Shown one piece after another: positions 17,056 to 25,500 of a stretch of 64,000 bases of DNA (positions within the stretch are counted from its first letter, which is position 1; every line of letters begins with the position of its first letter). Origin of the DNA: Haliscomenobacter sp. (GTDB lineage: Bacteria > Bacteroidota > Bacteroidia > Chitinophagales > Saprospiraceae); NCBI GenBank assembly GCA_016707205.1, contig JADJHZ010000009.1, positions 93,840-157,839 of the forward strand, read 5' to 3'. A program made the translations under genes and the position numbers. The notes beneath the pieces are model-generated. The model saw nothing but the letters and a program-made list of their open reading frames with translations, was not told where the DNA came from and did not search any database.

Positions 17056-17475
17056 CTATTTTTTCGGCTTCTTTACTGGTTTACCCCAGGAGTGGGTCGT
17101 GCCGGAATCGATATCAAAGAGGAGATACAATTTCTCGGGCTTTTTAAACGCATGGTCTTCTTCGTGAATCGCGTCGATGCTATAATCGTTATCGACCGTA
17201 TGCTCTTCCCAATTGCCTTCGTAAAGAGACAGGTTGACCACCCTCAGGGAATGCTTGCCCTTTGGCACATTGACCTTTACAACGCCTCCTTTGTCCTCTT
17301 TGACTACCGCTGACTCGCCGGCGAGCACTTCGTCAATGTAGACCTGGGTTTTACAATCGTGATTATACCCCTCTTCCACGTTGATGTAGGCAAAATAAAC
17401 GGTAAGGGAGGCTTTCTGCGCAACCGCACCCACCGTAACCGCAAAGAAAATAGCAACGCCAAGTAATTTTTTCAT
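17056..17475 (-). CDS. Secreted protein of unknown function
   Basis: 139 residues with a clear signal peptide (MKKLLGVAIFFAVTVGAVAQ). The mature part is short, beta-rich and acidic in the middle (YFAYINVEEGYNHDCKTQVY) and Lys-rich at the end (KPVKKPKK). The pattern GVVKVNVPKGKHSLRVVNLS resembles PEGA-type surface domains, in which a small bound value is described by a short beta-sandwich, but I do not recognise the family with certainty. It lies directly beyond the last gene of the Rnf cluster on the same strand, 16 bp after the Cys-rich small protein, so it could be a read-through passenger. Confidence 0.65.
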   Translation of the reverse strand: MKKLLGVAIFFAVTVGAVAQKASLTVYFAYINVEEGYNHDCKTQVYIDEVLAGESAVVKEDKGGVVKVNVPKGKHSLRVVNLSLYEGNWEEHTVDNDYSIDAIHEEDHAFKKPEKLYLLFDIDSGTTHSWGKPVKKPKK

Positions 17476-17491
17476 CGTTTTATTTTATCCG

Positions 17492-17668
17492 TTAATCCTT
17501 CTGCTCGCAGGTACCTCCTCCACAGGAGCAGCCGCTACACCCGCCTTTACCTAAATCTTCAAAATGGTTTTTCGTCCCCAATCGGCGGGCCAAAAACTGC
17601 ACGCCAACCCAACCGGCGCAAAGAACAGTCAAAGCGGCTATTGCCAGAAGATGCGTATATGCGGTCAT
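17492..17668 (-). CDS. Small Cys-rich membrane protein (NqrM/FeoB-associated-like), next to rnfA
   Basis: A 58-residue protein starting at ATG 17,668. It has one N-terminal membrane helix (MTAYTHLLAIAALTVLCAG), a basic patch (FLARRLGTKN) and a cysteine cluster near the end (GGCSGCSCGGGTCEQKD). The layout matches two families of tiny iron-handling proteins: NqrM, which is needed to assemble the iron site of the Na+-NQR complex, and FeoB-associated Cys-rich proteins. NqrD/NqrE are homologous to RnfE/RnfA, and this gene follows rnfA by 47 bp, so a role in metallating the RnfA-RnfE iron centre is an attractive inference. No experiment known to me supports it. Confidence 0.7.
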   Translation of the reverse strand: MTAYTHLLAIAALTVLCAGWVGVQFLARRLGTKNHFEDLGKGGCSGCSCGGGTCEQKD

Positions 17669-17715
17669 TGTCGCAATATTGAGAAATAGTTTTTAATTTA
17701 CCAAGCCAGTCTTAG

Positions 17716-18294
17716 TTAATGGGTGCTGAACAACCCGGCAAACCCCATGAACGCCATCGACAAAATCCCGGCAATAATCAGGTTAAAGGCCATCCCATCC
17801 ATTATTTTTGGAATATTCATCAGCTTGGTTTCTTCGCGGATACCGGCCATCAGCACCAACGCTAGTGTCACCCCGCCGCCGCCGCCCAGAGCATACGCCA
17901 TGCCCTCCCAGAAGCCGTATTCCTTGCTGGTCTGAAACAAGGCCAACCCCAAAATCGCGCAGTTCGTGGTGATCAAAGGCAAAAATACGCCCAATGCCCG
18001 GAACAGATCCGGACTCAGTTTCTTGATCGCCATCTCCACAAACTGCACCGTACTGGCGATAACAATAATAAAGCTGATCAGGCGGAGATAAGGGACGTAT
18101 TCCAATACAAACGTATTTAGAAGCCAAGCCATAGCCGAGGTTATAAGCATAACAAAAATGTTGGCCGCTCCTAAGCGCATCGCCGTATCCAGCTTGCTGG
18201 ATACGCCAAGAAAAGGACAAAGTCCCAAAAAATACGAGAGGGTGAAGTTATTCACCAACAGAGTCGAAAAGAATATCCAGAATAGGTTTCCCAT
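17716..18294 (-). CDS. rnfA: Electron transport complex subunit RnfA
   Basis: 192 residues with six predicted membrane helices. It begins MGNLFWIFFSTLLVNNFTLS and contains the conserved LGLCPFLGVS and ITTNCAILG motifs, whose cysteines, with those in RnfE, hold the intramembrane iron-sulfur centre. The full length and the ending FAGLFSTH are normal. RnfA forms the inner-membrane half of the Rnf pump, which moves electrons between ferredoxin and NAD while transporting Na+ or H+. It follows rnfE after an unusual 242-bp repeat-filled gap. Confidence 0.95.
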   Translation of the reverse strand: MGNLFWIFFSTLLVNNFTLSYFLGLCPFLGVSSKLDTAMRLGAANIFVMLITSAMAWLLNTFVLEYVPYLRLISFIIVIASTVQFVEMAIKKLSPDLFRALGVFLPLITTNCAILGLALFQTSKEYGFWEGMAYALGGGGGVTLALVLMAGIREETKLMNIPKIMDGMAFNLIIAGILSMAFMGFAGLFSTH

Positions 18295-18301
18295 TATTTA
18301 A

Positions 18302-18445
18302 AGTTGCGAGGTTATGAAGGTTACGAGGTTGCGAGGTTGCGAGGTTGCGAGGTTGCGAGGTTACGAGGTTACGAGGTTCGAGGTTCGAGGTTCGGGTTGG
18401 GGGGGGGGGGGGGGGGGGGGGGTGGGTTGTGAGGTTGTGAGGTTT
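18302..18445. repeat. GCGAGGTT repeat array with a 24-G homopolymer, upstream of rnfA
   Basis: Tandem copies of an 8-9 bp unit (gttgcgag, gttacgag, gttcgag) run from 18,302, then an uninterrupted run of 24 G lies at 18,399-18,422, followed by more gttgtgag units. On the coding (minus) strand this is a poly-C tract about 105 bp upstream of the rnfA start. A run this long is prone to replication slippage and to sequencing miscounts. The same repeat unit occurs in at least six other intergenic gaps in the window. Confidence 0.85.
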
Positions 18446-18462
18446 AGGCCTTGGGGCGTTGC

Positions 18463-18513
18463 GGATCGAAGTCTTCAGACTTCGATCCGGATCTGTCGGT
18501 CTTCAGACCGACA
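18463..18513. repeat. Pair of TTCA-loop mini-hairpins
   Basis: Two adjacent perfect hairpins share the same core: GGATCGAAGTC-TTCA-GACTTCGATCC (18,463-18,488) and TGTCGGTC-TTCA-GACCGACA (18,494-18,513). Both are centred on GTCTTCAGAC. They end 24 bp before the rnfE stop codon, so they may act as a 3' hairpin for the upstream transcript. Similar TTCA/TTCC-loop hairpins occur at 45,826-45,866. Confidence 0.6.
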
Positions 18514-18536
18514 CTTCGGGAAGCAGCCAATAGCCA

Positions 18537-19151
18537 TCAGGCCTTTTTCTTCTTTAACCGGTTCACCCCAAGCATAAGAAAACCAAGGGTCAAAAACCCG
18601 CCAGGCGGTAAGACCATGATCACCCAGGGTTCAAAGCCTTTGCCAAACAAGGAAATAGTAAACAAAGACCCGCTTCCAAGTACTTCCCGAATAATCCCTA
18701 TAGACAGCAGCGCCAACGTAAAACCCAGGCCCATACCCAACGCATCCAAAAAAGAAAGCCCAACGGGGTTTCTGGCGGCAAAGGCCTCTGCCCGTCCCAG
18801 AATTAGACAGTTTACTACAATAAGCGGGATAAACGCGCCCAATTCCTTATGCACATCGGGCACCAATGCCGCGAGGAGAAAATCGATTACGGTAACAAAG
18901 GTGGCGATAATCACAATGTAGGTAGTGATCCGCACCTGATCCGGAATGACCTTTCGAAAAAGGGACACCAACGTGCTGGAACCCAGCAATACTACCAACG
19001 TGGACATTCCCATTGCCAAACTGTTGATCGCTGTGTTGGTTACCGCCATTGTCGGACACATCCCCAATACAATGACGAAAATGGGATTTTCCTCCCAAAG
19101 CCCTTTCAAAAAAACCGCCATGTTCTGTCCCGAACTAACTTGTTCCGACAT
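18537..19151 (-). CDS. rnfE: Electron transport complex subunit RnfE
   Basis: 204 residues with six predicted membrane helices, homologous to RnfA and NqrD. Conserved segments include LWEENPIFVIVLGMCPTMAV and FIPLIVVNCLILGRAEAFA, each carrying a cysteine of the intramembrane iron centre. The C-terminus is lysine-rich (VNRLKKKKA), consistent with a cytoplasmic end. It starts 6 bp after rnfG stops, so the two are co-translated, and together with RnfA forms the membrane electron path of the Rnf complex. Confidence 0.95.
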   Translation of the reverse strand: MSEQVSSGQNMAVFLKGLWEENPIFVIVLGMCPTMAVTNTAINSLAMGMSTLVVLLGSSTLVSLFRKVIPDQVRITTYIVIIATFVTVIDFLLAALVPDVHKELGAFIPLIVVNCLILGRAEAFAARNPVGLSFLDALGMGLGFTLALLSIGIIREVLGSGSLFTISLFGKGFEPWVIMVLPPGGFLTLGFLMLGVNRLKKKKA

Positions 19152-19157
19152 ATTTAT

Positions 19158-19811
19158 TTATTTTTTCTTTTCCTTATCCAGGGTTCCTTTCCAATCCTTC
19201 ATCCCGGCATTCAGCAGGCTGACCACCGCCCGCGAGGAGATCGTCGCCCCCGTGATCGCATCGACTTCGTTGGGATTGGCTTTTTCGCCTTTTTTGACCA
19301 GGACGATTTCCGGCTCTACCTCCAACTTTAAGAAATTGCCCTTGAACGCTTCGTCTTTAAAGATCTTATCCCCCAATCCAGGGGTTTCTTTACTCTCCAG
19401 AATCTTTAACCCAACAATGGTCTTGGTCTCCGGGACGTATCCAAAAATCCCGGCCACTATGTCCTGAAATCCAGGCACGCCAGATTGGATCGCAAAACCG
19501 ATCCGCTCCCCTTGTTTGTCGTATCCGGCAAATACCCTTGGCAGCTCCGACGCGCTTCCTTCCGCTTTCACCAAGGCCCCGCTCTTCAGGTCGTACGCAT
19601 CGTACCGCACGCACCCCGGAAGCACTTCGTAAATAGCCGCTTCCAGCGCCTTGGCTTTCGCCGCCTGAATCAGCGGCAAGGTATACAAATAAGCGCCCAC
19701 CAGACAAAAACCGGAAACCAACCCGGCCACCCCCAATGTCGCCACTAATCTGAAACCACTAGGCTCCGGCTTGCCCCCCTGCGCTGGGATATTGGTTTGT
19801 TCGTCCGCCAT
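19158..19811 (-). CDS. rnfG: Electron transport complex subunit RnfG (covalent FMN subunit)
   Basis: 217 residues: a short cytoplasmic tail, one membrane helix (LVATLGVAGLVSGFCLVGAYL) and a periplasmic FMN-binding domain. The flavinylation motif is VDAITGATISSRAVV, where the Thr of TGAT should carry FMN covalently through a phosphoester added by ApbE. The segment LGDKIFKDEAFKGNF also fits the family. RnfG sits on the periplasmic face and relays electrons between RnfD and the membrane iron centre. It is separated from rnfD by a 347-bp repeat-bearing gap. Confidence 0.94.
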   Translation of the reverse strand: MADEQTNIPAQGGKPEPSGFRLVATLGVAGLVSGFCLVGAYLYTLPLIQAAKAKALEAAIYEVLPGCVRYDAYDLKSGALVKAEGSASELPRVFAGYDKQGERIGFAIQSGVPGFQDIVAGIFGYVPETKTIVGLKILESKETPGLGDKIFKDEAFKGNFLKLEVEPEIVLVKKGEKANPNEVDAITGATISSRAVVSLLNAGMKDWKGTLDKEKKK

Positions 19812-19949
19812 TTTGTTTTACATGTTAATTGTCTGCAATGCATTTCGTTGTTTTCCGCAAATTAACCCCGGATTGAGGCCCCCCAAAGTACCAGAAGCTA
19901 TCTCAAAACATTAGAATGCCTCTTAATCCGCGGCTGGGCCTCCCCCCAA

Positions 19950-20158
19950 CCCCCTCCAAAGGAGGGGGAGCACCGCCGTTTTAGCCAATGAATTCATTCA
20001 TCCGGCGCTCTTCCCCTACGCTTGAACTACTTCGCTCCTTCGCCACTTTCTTCGCAACCTCGCAACCTCGCAACTTCGCAACTTTCTTCTCAACCTCGTA
20101 ACCTCGCCACTCCGCCACCTCGCAACTTTCTTCTCAACTTCGCTACCTCGCCACTCAA
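19950..20158. repeat. Hairpin CCCCCTCC-AAA-GGAGGGGG plus GCAACCTC repeat array in the rnfD-rnfG gap
   Basis: The 347-bp gap between rnfG and rnfD has no gene. A perfect 8-bp stem with an AAA loop lies at 19,950-19,968. From about 20,027 to 20,158 there are tandem units such as cgcaacctcg, caacttcg and cgccactc, the reverse complement of the GCGAGGTT family. The array abuts the rnfD stop. No T-run follows the hairpin, so it is not a standard terminator. Confidence 0.7.
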
Positions 20159-21145
20159 CTAATGCCCATAAACCCTGTTCCTGGTCGCCCGGTTGATCAG
20201 GGGCGTAGCGGCGTTCATGAGCAGGATGGCGTACATGACGCCTTCCGGCAAGCCTCCCCAAACGCGGATCAGCACGACGATAATTCCAATCCCGATGCCA
20301 AACACCCAAAGTCCTTTGGGAGTCAGCGGGGACGTCACCATATCGGTGGCCATATAGATAGCGCCCAGCAACAACCCTCCTGCAAGAACCATAAAAGCAG
20401 GAGAAGGATACTTCTGCGGGTCGATCAAATACAATACCAGCGTGGGCAGTACCACCGCGAGCAGGATGGCAACCGGTATGCGCCAGTTAACGATCTTGCG
20501 GGCAATCAGGTAAATTCCCGCCAGGATCAGAATCAACGCGCAGGTTTCCCCAAGCGAGCCCCCGGTATTGCCGATCAGCATATCCCAGAGGCGGGTGGGG
20601 TCGTGATCAAACTTCATCTTGGCCAAAGGCGTAGCCGTAGTGACTGCATCCACCGGCGTCCCCTGCCACAGCGGGAGGGCCAGATTGGTGCCTCTGGGGC
20701 TTAGATACCGCCCATCGGGCAGATCCCAGGTGGTGATGGCTGTTGGGAAAGCCGATTGGAGGAAAGCCCTGCCCACCAAGGCCGGGTTGAAGATATTTTG
20801 CCCCAATCCGCCCCAAATAATCTTTCCCAGACCAATAGCTACCATGCCGCCCAGAAAAGACATCCACAAGGGAAAACCTGGAGGGAGGCAAAGCGCGAGC
20901 AGCATCCCGGTAATCATAGCGCTTCCGTCTTTCAGAGCCTCCCCATGCCGGGGGTCCAGCCACCATTCGGTGATCAGGCAACCGGCAATGGCGGCCAAAC
21001 TTACCAGCACCGCGCTGAGTCCAAAGTAATAAAATGCCGCTCCGAACACCGGAATCAGACTGAATACCACCTCCCACATGATCCGCGGCGTGGTCGACGG
21101 CGCATGAAGAAAGGGTGACGTAGAGATCGATAGACGTTCGCTCAT
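20159..21145 (-). CDS. rnfD: Electron transport complex subunit RnfD (covalent FMN subunit)
   Basis: 328 residues with about nine membrane helices. It begins with the usual LSISTSPFLHAPSTTPRIMW stretch and contains the flavin attachment region VDAVTTATPLAKM, where the Thr before Ala-Thr would bear FMN. The loop WGGLGQNIFNPALVGRAFL and the conserved MATDMVTSPLTPKGLW segment are typical. RnfD sits beside RnfG in the membrane and passes electrons from the periplasmic flavin toward RnfC. The start is 28 bp after the rnfC stop. Confidence 0.95.
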   Translation of the reverse strand: MSERLSISTSPFLHAPSTTPRIMWEVVFSLIPVFGAAFYYFGLSAVLVSLAAIAGCLITEWWLDPRHGEALKDGSAMITGMLLALCLPPGFPLWMSFLGGMVAIGLGKIIWGGLGQNIFNPALVGRAFLQSAFPTAITTWDLPDGRYLSPRGTNLALPLWQGTPVDAVTTATPLAKMKFDHDPTRLWDMLIGNTGGSLGETCALILILAGIYLIARKIVNWRIPVAILLAVVLPTLVLYLIDPQKYPSPAFMVLAGGLLLGAIYMATDMVTSPLTPKGLWVFGIGIGIIVVLIRVWGGLPEGVMYAILLMNAATPLINRATRNRVYGH

Positions 21146-21173
21146 CAGAGCTTGTGTTTTGTTGGTTTTTTGT

Positions 21174-22538
21174 TTATTTCCCCGCTTCCCGGGCTTTCTT
21201 CTCCCGGATCATGCTCTTTCCGATTCGGAAACTCTGCACCAGCGGGATCGCCGAAGGACATACGTAGGAGCAGGAAGCGCACTCAAAGCAATCCATGACA
21301 TTCAGGGCTTCCATCTCGTCCCATAGTTTACTTTTGGCCATCGCCCCCATACGCGCCGGATTCAGGAAGATGGGGCATGCGTCGACGCAACGCCCGCAGC
21401 GGATACAGTTGTAGGTATCCAGGTCTTGAACTTCTCTGTCCGTCAGCAAGAGGATTCCGGAAGTACCCTTCACCACCGGCACATCCAGCGTCTTCTGGGA
21501 AACGCCCATCATAGGCCCTCCCAAAAGAATGCGGACCGTTTTCGACGTTAATCCGCCGCAATATTCCACTACTTCCCGCATTGGCGTTCCGATAGGGACG
21601 AGCACGTTGGCAGCACGTTTCACAGCCGTTCCGGTAACGGTGACCACCCTTTCGATGAGGGGTTTACCCTGGCGAAAATACTGAGACAAGGCCGCAATGG
21701 TTCCAACGTTCGTTACCAAAGCCCCTAAATCGATGGGTAATTTCCCGGAAGGAACCTCTTCGCCCAAAATAGCAGAGATCATCATCTTCTCCGCCCCCTG
21801 GGGATACTTGACCTGGAGCGGGATCACCTCAACCGCAAAATGCATCTCCTCAGCGGTTTGCCGCAGCGCCTTCACCGCGTCCGCCTTATTGGCTTCCACT
21901 CCGATAATAATTCGCTCGGCCTGGACAAAATGCTGTAAAATCCTGGTTCCGTCCAGCAAATCCCTGGTATATTCCAGCATCACCCGGTGGTCGGCTGTAA
22001 GGAATGGCTCGCATTCGCAGCCATTGAGCATCAGGTACTTGCAGGTCTTATCTTTAGGAATGGAAAATTTAACATGCGCCGGGAAAGCGGCGCCACCCAG
22101 TCCGACGATCCCTGCCCACTGCACGGCTTTCAGGAATTCTCCAACGGAAATGGACTCCGGGTCCGGAATGGGGGTTTCCGCCATCCGCTGAGGAGAATAC
22201 GGATCGGTCTTGATCCGAATACCCGGCGCCATCTGACCATTCGGTTGATCTACCAGCCCTACGCTCACCACCGTACCATCCACCGGGCTATGCAATGCCA
22301 CCGATACAAAACTCGCCGGTTCAGCGATCAATTCTCCCCTTCGCACCTCCTGCCCTTTGCGGACGATCGCCTTGGAAGGCGCCCCGAGGTGCTGGGAAAG
22401 GGGCAGCGTATACATTTCAACGAAAGGCATGCGCTCAATAGCGCAATGGTCCGACAACTCCTTGTATTCTTCCGGGTGTACGCCATGCCGAAACGTCAGC
22501 AGGCGCTCATTCAGCCCGTGTTTTTTCCCAAAGATCAT
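21174..22538 (-). CDS. rnfC: Electron transport complex subunit RnfC (NADH/4Fe-4S subunit)
   Basis: 454 residues, the peripheral subunit that exchanges electrons with NAD(H). In order: a barrel-sandwich lipoyl-like start (GAPSKAIVRKGQEVRRGELI), a glycine-rich FMN/NADH region (GIVGLGGAAFPAHVKFSIP, then LMLNGCECEPFLTADHRVM), an SLBB domain and two [4Fe-4S] motifs, CIRCGRCVDACPIFLNP and CFECASCSYVCPSAIPL. No long variable tail is present. Its ATG overlaps the stop of the preceding PFOR-like gene by 4 bp (ATGA), which suggests translational coupling between the two. Confidence 0.95.
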   Translation of the reverse strand: MIFGKKHGLNERLLTFRHGVHPEEYKELSDHCAIERMPFVEMYTLPLSQHLGAPSKAIVRKGQEVRRGELIAEPASFVSVALHSPVDGTVVSVGLVDQPNGQMAPGIRIKTDPYSPQRMAETPIPDPESISVGEFLKAVQWAGIVGLGGAAFPAHVKFSIPKDKTCKYLMLNGCECEPFLTADHRVMLEYTRDLLDGTRILQHFVQAERIIIGVEANKADAVKALRQTAEEMHFAVEVIPLQVKYPQGAEKMMISAILGEEVPSGKLPIDLGALVTNVGTIAALSQYFRQGKPLIERVVTVTGTAVKRAANVLVPIGTPMREVVEYCGGLTSKTVRILLGGPMMGVSQKTLDVPVVKGTSGILLLTDREVQDLDTYNCIRCGRCVDACPIFLNPARMGAMAKSKLWDEMEALNVMDCFECASCSYVCPSAIPLVQSFRIGKSMIREKKAREAGK

Positions 22539-25500
22539 GCCTGGTTCTTCATTTTTGACAACGCGATCAATTTATCCCTCAACTTGACCTTCACCTCGCC
22601 CATCCATTTTTCCTGTTCCTCTTTTAACCCCGTTTCATGTGCTTCCCGCATGGAGGCGAGTTCCGCCGAATGCTTTGCCAGAAGCGCCTGCTCCAGGCTT
22701 TCGCTATGCGCGCTCTGGAACAGCGCCTGAATGCCCGCCATTTCCTTCCACGTTTTCCACTGAAGTCCAACGGTCCTGGTCAATTCAAGAACCCGGGAAG
22801 ATGGAATCCAGGAGGTAAATCCGAGCGGCGCCAACGTTTCGGTTACGACGACCGGGACTTTGCCCTTAAGGGCCGCCGGTTCGCTTTCCAGATAGAAACG
22901 GACAGGTACTGCATATCCGGACGACTCGGTCCAAAGGGTAAATTCCCCTTCCCAATCCGGCAAGGCGCGAAGCCAATCGGCATAAGAAAGGAAATACGTC
23001 AGCGGCTCAGCAGGCTGCACACCCGGCAAAGGAATACTGGAACCTACCCAATCGGCTTCCGCTTGTGGGTTGCCGTCAAGGGAAAGGCCTGCCGCCAGGT
23101 AGGTAGAAGCCTTTTCCGGGCGGAAGGTCAGGAATGGGAATGCCCGCGTATGCAGCGCCGTTCTGGCTTGATCTTCCTCCACCCCATCGGTTCCAAAAGG
23201 AGCCAACAGCCGAAGGAATGCCGGGACAGGGCCCTGAAGTCCTTCCAGCAACCCGGGGTACAAATGCTTGGGGTCTGCCATACTCGATTGCAGAATAAAT
23301 GTCTTCCGCATGGCCAGCGTCGCTTGCAGGGAAGCAAACCCGGTATCCGGATTGGCTGTTCCGGGGTCTAAAAAGACTACTTTTACCGGCCAATCCTTGG
23401 CAAACAACTCCGGCAACCGAACGGCCAAACCGCTTTGCATCGCTTCTGGTCCAACGAAAAGAATTAAAGGCGGAAACGCCTCTTTTTCTTCCGTTTCCAG
23501 GTTTTCCCATGCCAACGCGGCTAATTCAGGGTTGTGTAGGGAGGGCTGATACTTGCCTTGTGCCTCCAGTTTGCCTCGGCGAATCAGCCGGACATTATCC
23601 AGCCAGTGCCGCATTTGTCCCGCGATCAATCCCAACGCGGCGTCTGCCGGTAACCCATGTTGCCAAAGCGCAACCGGAGCGGCAAAATGATTGTAGGGAT
23701 AACGGCCTGGCCAGGAAGCTTCATTCAACCCAACCGCCAGGGTGTATTTAGCGCGCCCGGGGCCGGAAGGGCCTTCTTTCAAAAGCCACTCCAGATCCCG
23801 AAGGTCGCGGATCATCTGCATTTGACGCTGCAACGTTTGGGTATCTACCCGGCTCAGGTGTTCGCCTTCGCCCAGCTTGCCCAGAAGCGCATCCAGGGGC
23901 AATTTATCGCCATGCAGGTTTTCCAGGGCATGCTCCAACTGGCTGAATTCCTTCTTTGGCAGCGCATCGCTCAACGACTGATGCACCTTGGCCGTCAGTT
24001 GATCAACCGCTTCCCGGATGGATTTAAGCTGTTGTTGATAAGCAGGTTGGCGGCTTTCCTCTGCTACGGCACAAACCAGATGCACCATAGATTTAAATTC
24101 CGTTCCCTGGCCCGCCGGCTGCCCGCCGGCAAGGGAAGCATATACCTCCCGTTGCAGATACAGCGCCTGGATCGGGTTTTGCCCGGGAATTTCCATCAGC
24201 CGCTGAACGGTTTCCCTGGGCGTATCCGGTAATTGCTCCCAGAGCGCGAAGCGGCGGCTTTCCTCGTCGCGGAGCGTTTGGTTCGCAGGCCTCATGACCA
24301 GGGCTTCGTCCGGACAAACAGCGGTGCACGCCCCACACCCATTGCAGGCTTGCGGATCGATAGCGATGCCAAATACGAGGCCGGACCCTTTTTCTGCCGC
24401 CTCCGCCTGATGGAACAATTCGTCGCTAAACACCGCCGGAAAGTCGCTCAAGATCGCTTCCAGGCGTTCGATATCTCGTTGGGCTTGTTCCAGTTTTTCC
24501 CCTTCCAATTTCATTTGAGCGTTCACCCGGCCGAAAGCCGCTTCCACTATAACCGGTAAGTCTGCGGGCTCATCCGGAGCATCCGCTACCGATTGCGCGC
24601 AAATCTTGGCGAGGTTTTTGATCATCGGAGTCAGGGAACTCAGCGGTTGGCCTCGTTTTGAAGACACATCCGCCGCTCCTTTGATCAGCGATTCCATGTT
24701 CATCGCTGCCGAAGAAATCGCGGAATGCGGACATACAGAGACACACGCTCCGCAAGCCGTACAGGCATTTTGCAGAAAAACCGGAATTTGCTCCCGGGCT
24801 GATCCCCAGTCTGCCAGGCTCGCCGACCCAGCCGGCATCAACGGAAGCGCCTGGAACGGGTCAGCAGCTACTTCGCGGGTTTCTCCGGTCTGGAAAAAAT
24901 ATGCCGTGTCGTTGAAAAAACGCGTCAGCCGGGCGTAGGGAGGCCCCTGGTCCCGGAAGCGCCGCACCGCCCAGGAAGGTTTGCTGGCCATCCTTTGTTG
25001 CCCCTCGGTCTTCGGGGAATCCGAATGGGCCAATCCTTCCTGGCTAATTCCAGGGTAGGCGCGTTCGATGGCCTGAAGCAGTACTTCGTGCTGTGGAGAA
25101 ACCGATTTAGCACGGGAAAAAGCTGTTCCCAGCACCAGAGATTGCTTTACCGTACCTCCCTTGCGGAGGTGCTGCACCGCCAGGAGCAAATCCTGTTGAT
25201 CCGGAGATCCGGCGGTTTTTGCAGTGAAAACCGCCGTTCCGCCCCCAGGTTTGGCATGCGTCTCAACGGTCTTTTGGATCTGCCGATGCAACCAATCGCT
25301 GCCCCCAGGCTCGAGAACGAGCAGGGATTTGGCTTGCCGAAGGGCTTGAGCTACTTCCTTTCCGGGAAATGGCGCCCACTGCCGGAGAGCGACCACCCCG
25401 AGGTGTTCGCCTTTTGTTTGGCGGTTCGCCGCCTCCTTCAGAGAGGTCTCCGCGTCCCAGGCGCCTATAGCCCAAAGATCCGGTTTTCCCGAAGCGGAGA

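Noticed and set aside
18314..18577. 87-codon ORF with TRLRGCEVARL start
   Set aside because: Composed of the GCGAGGTT array, the poly-G tract and antisense rnfE.
19950..19968. Rho-independent terminator inside the rnf run
   Set aside because: The hairpin is strong, but neither strand has a T-run after it.
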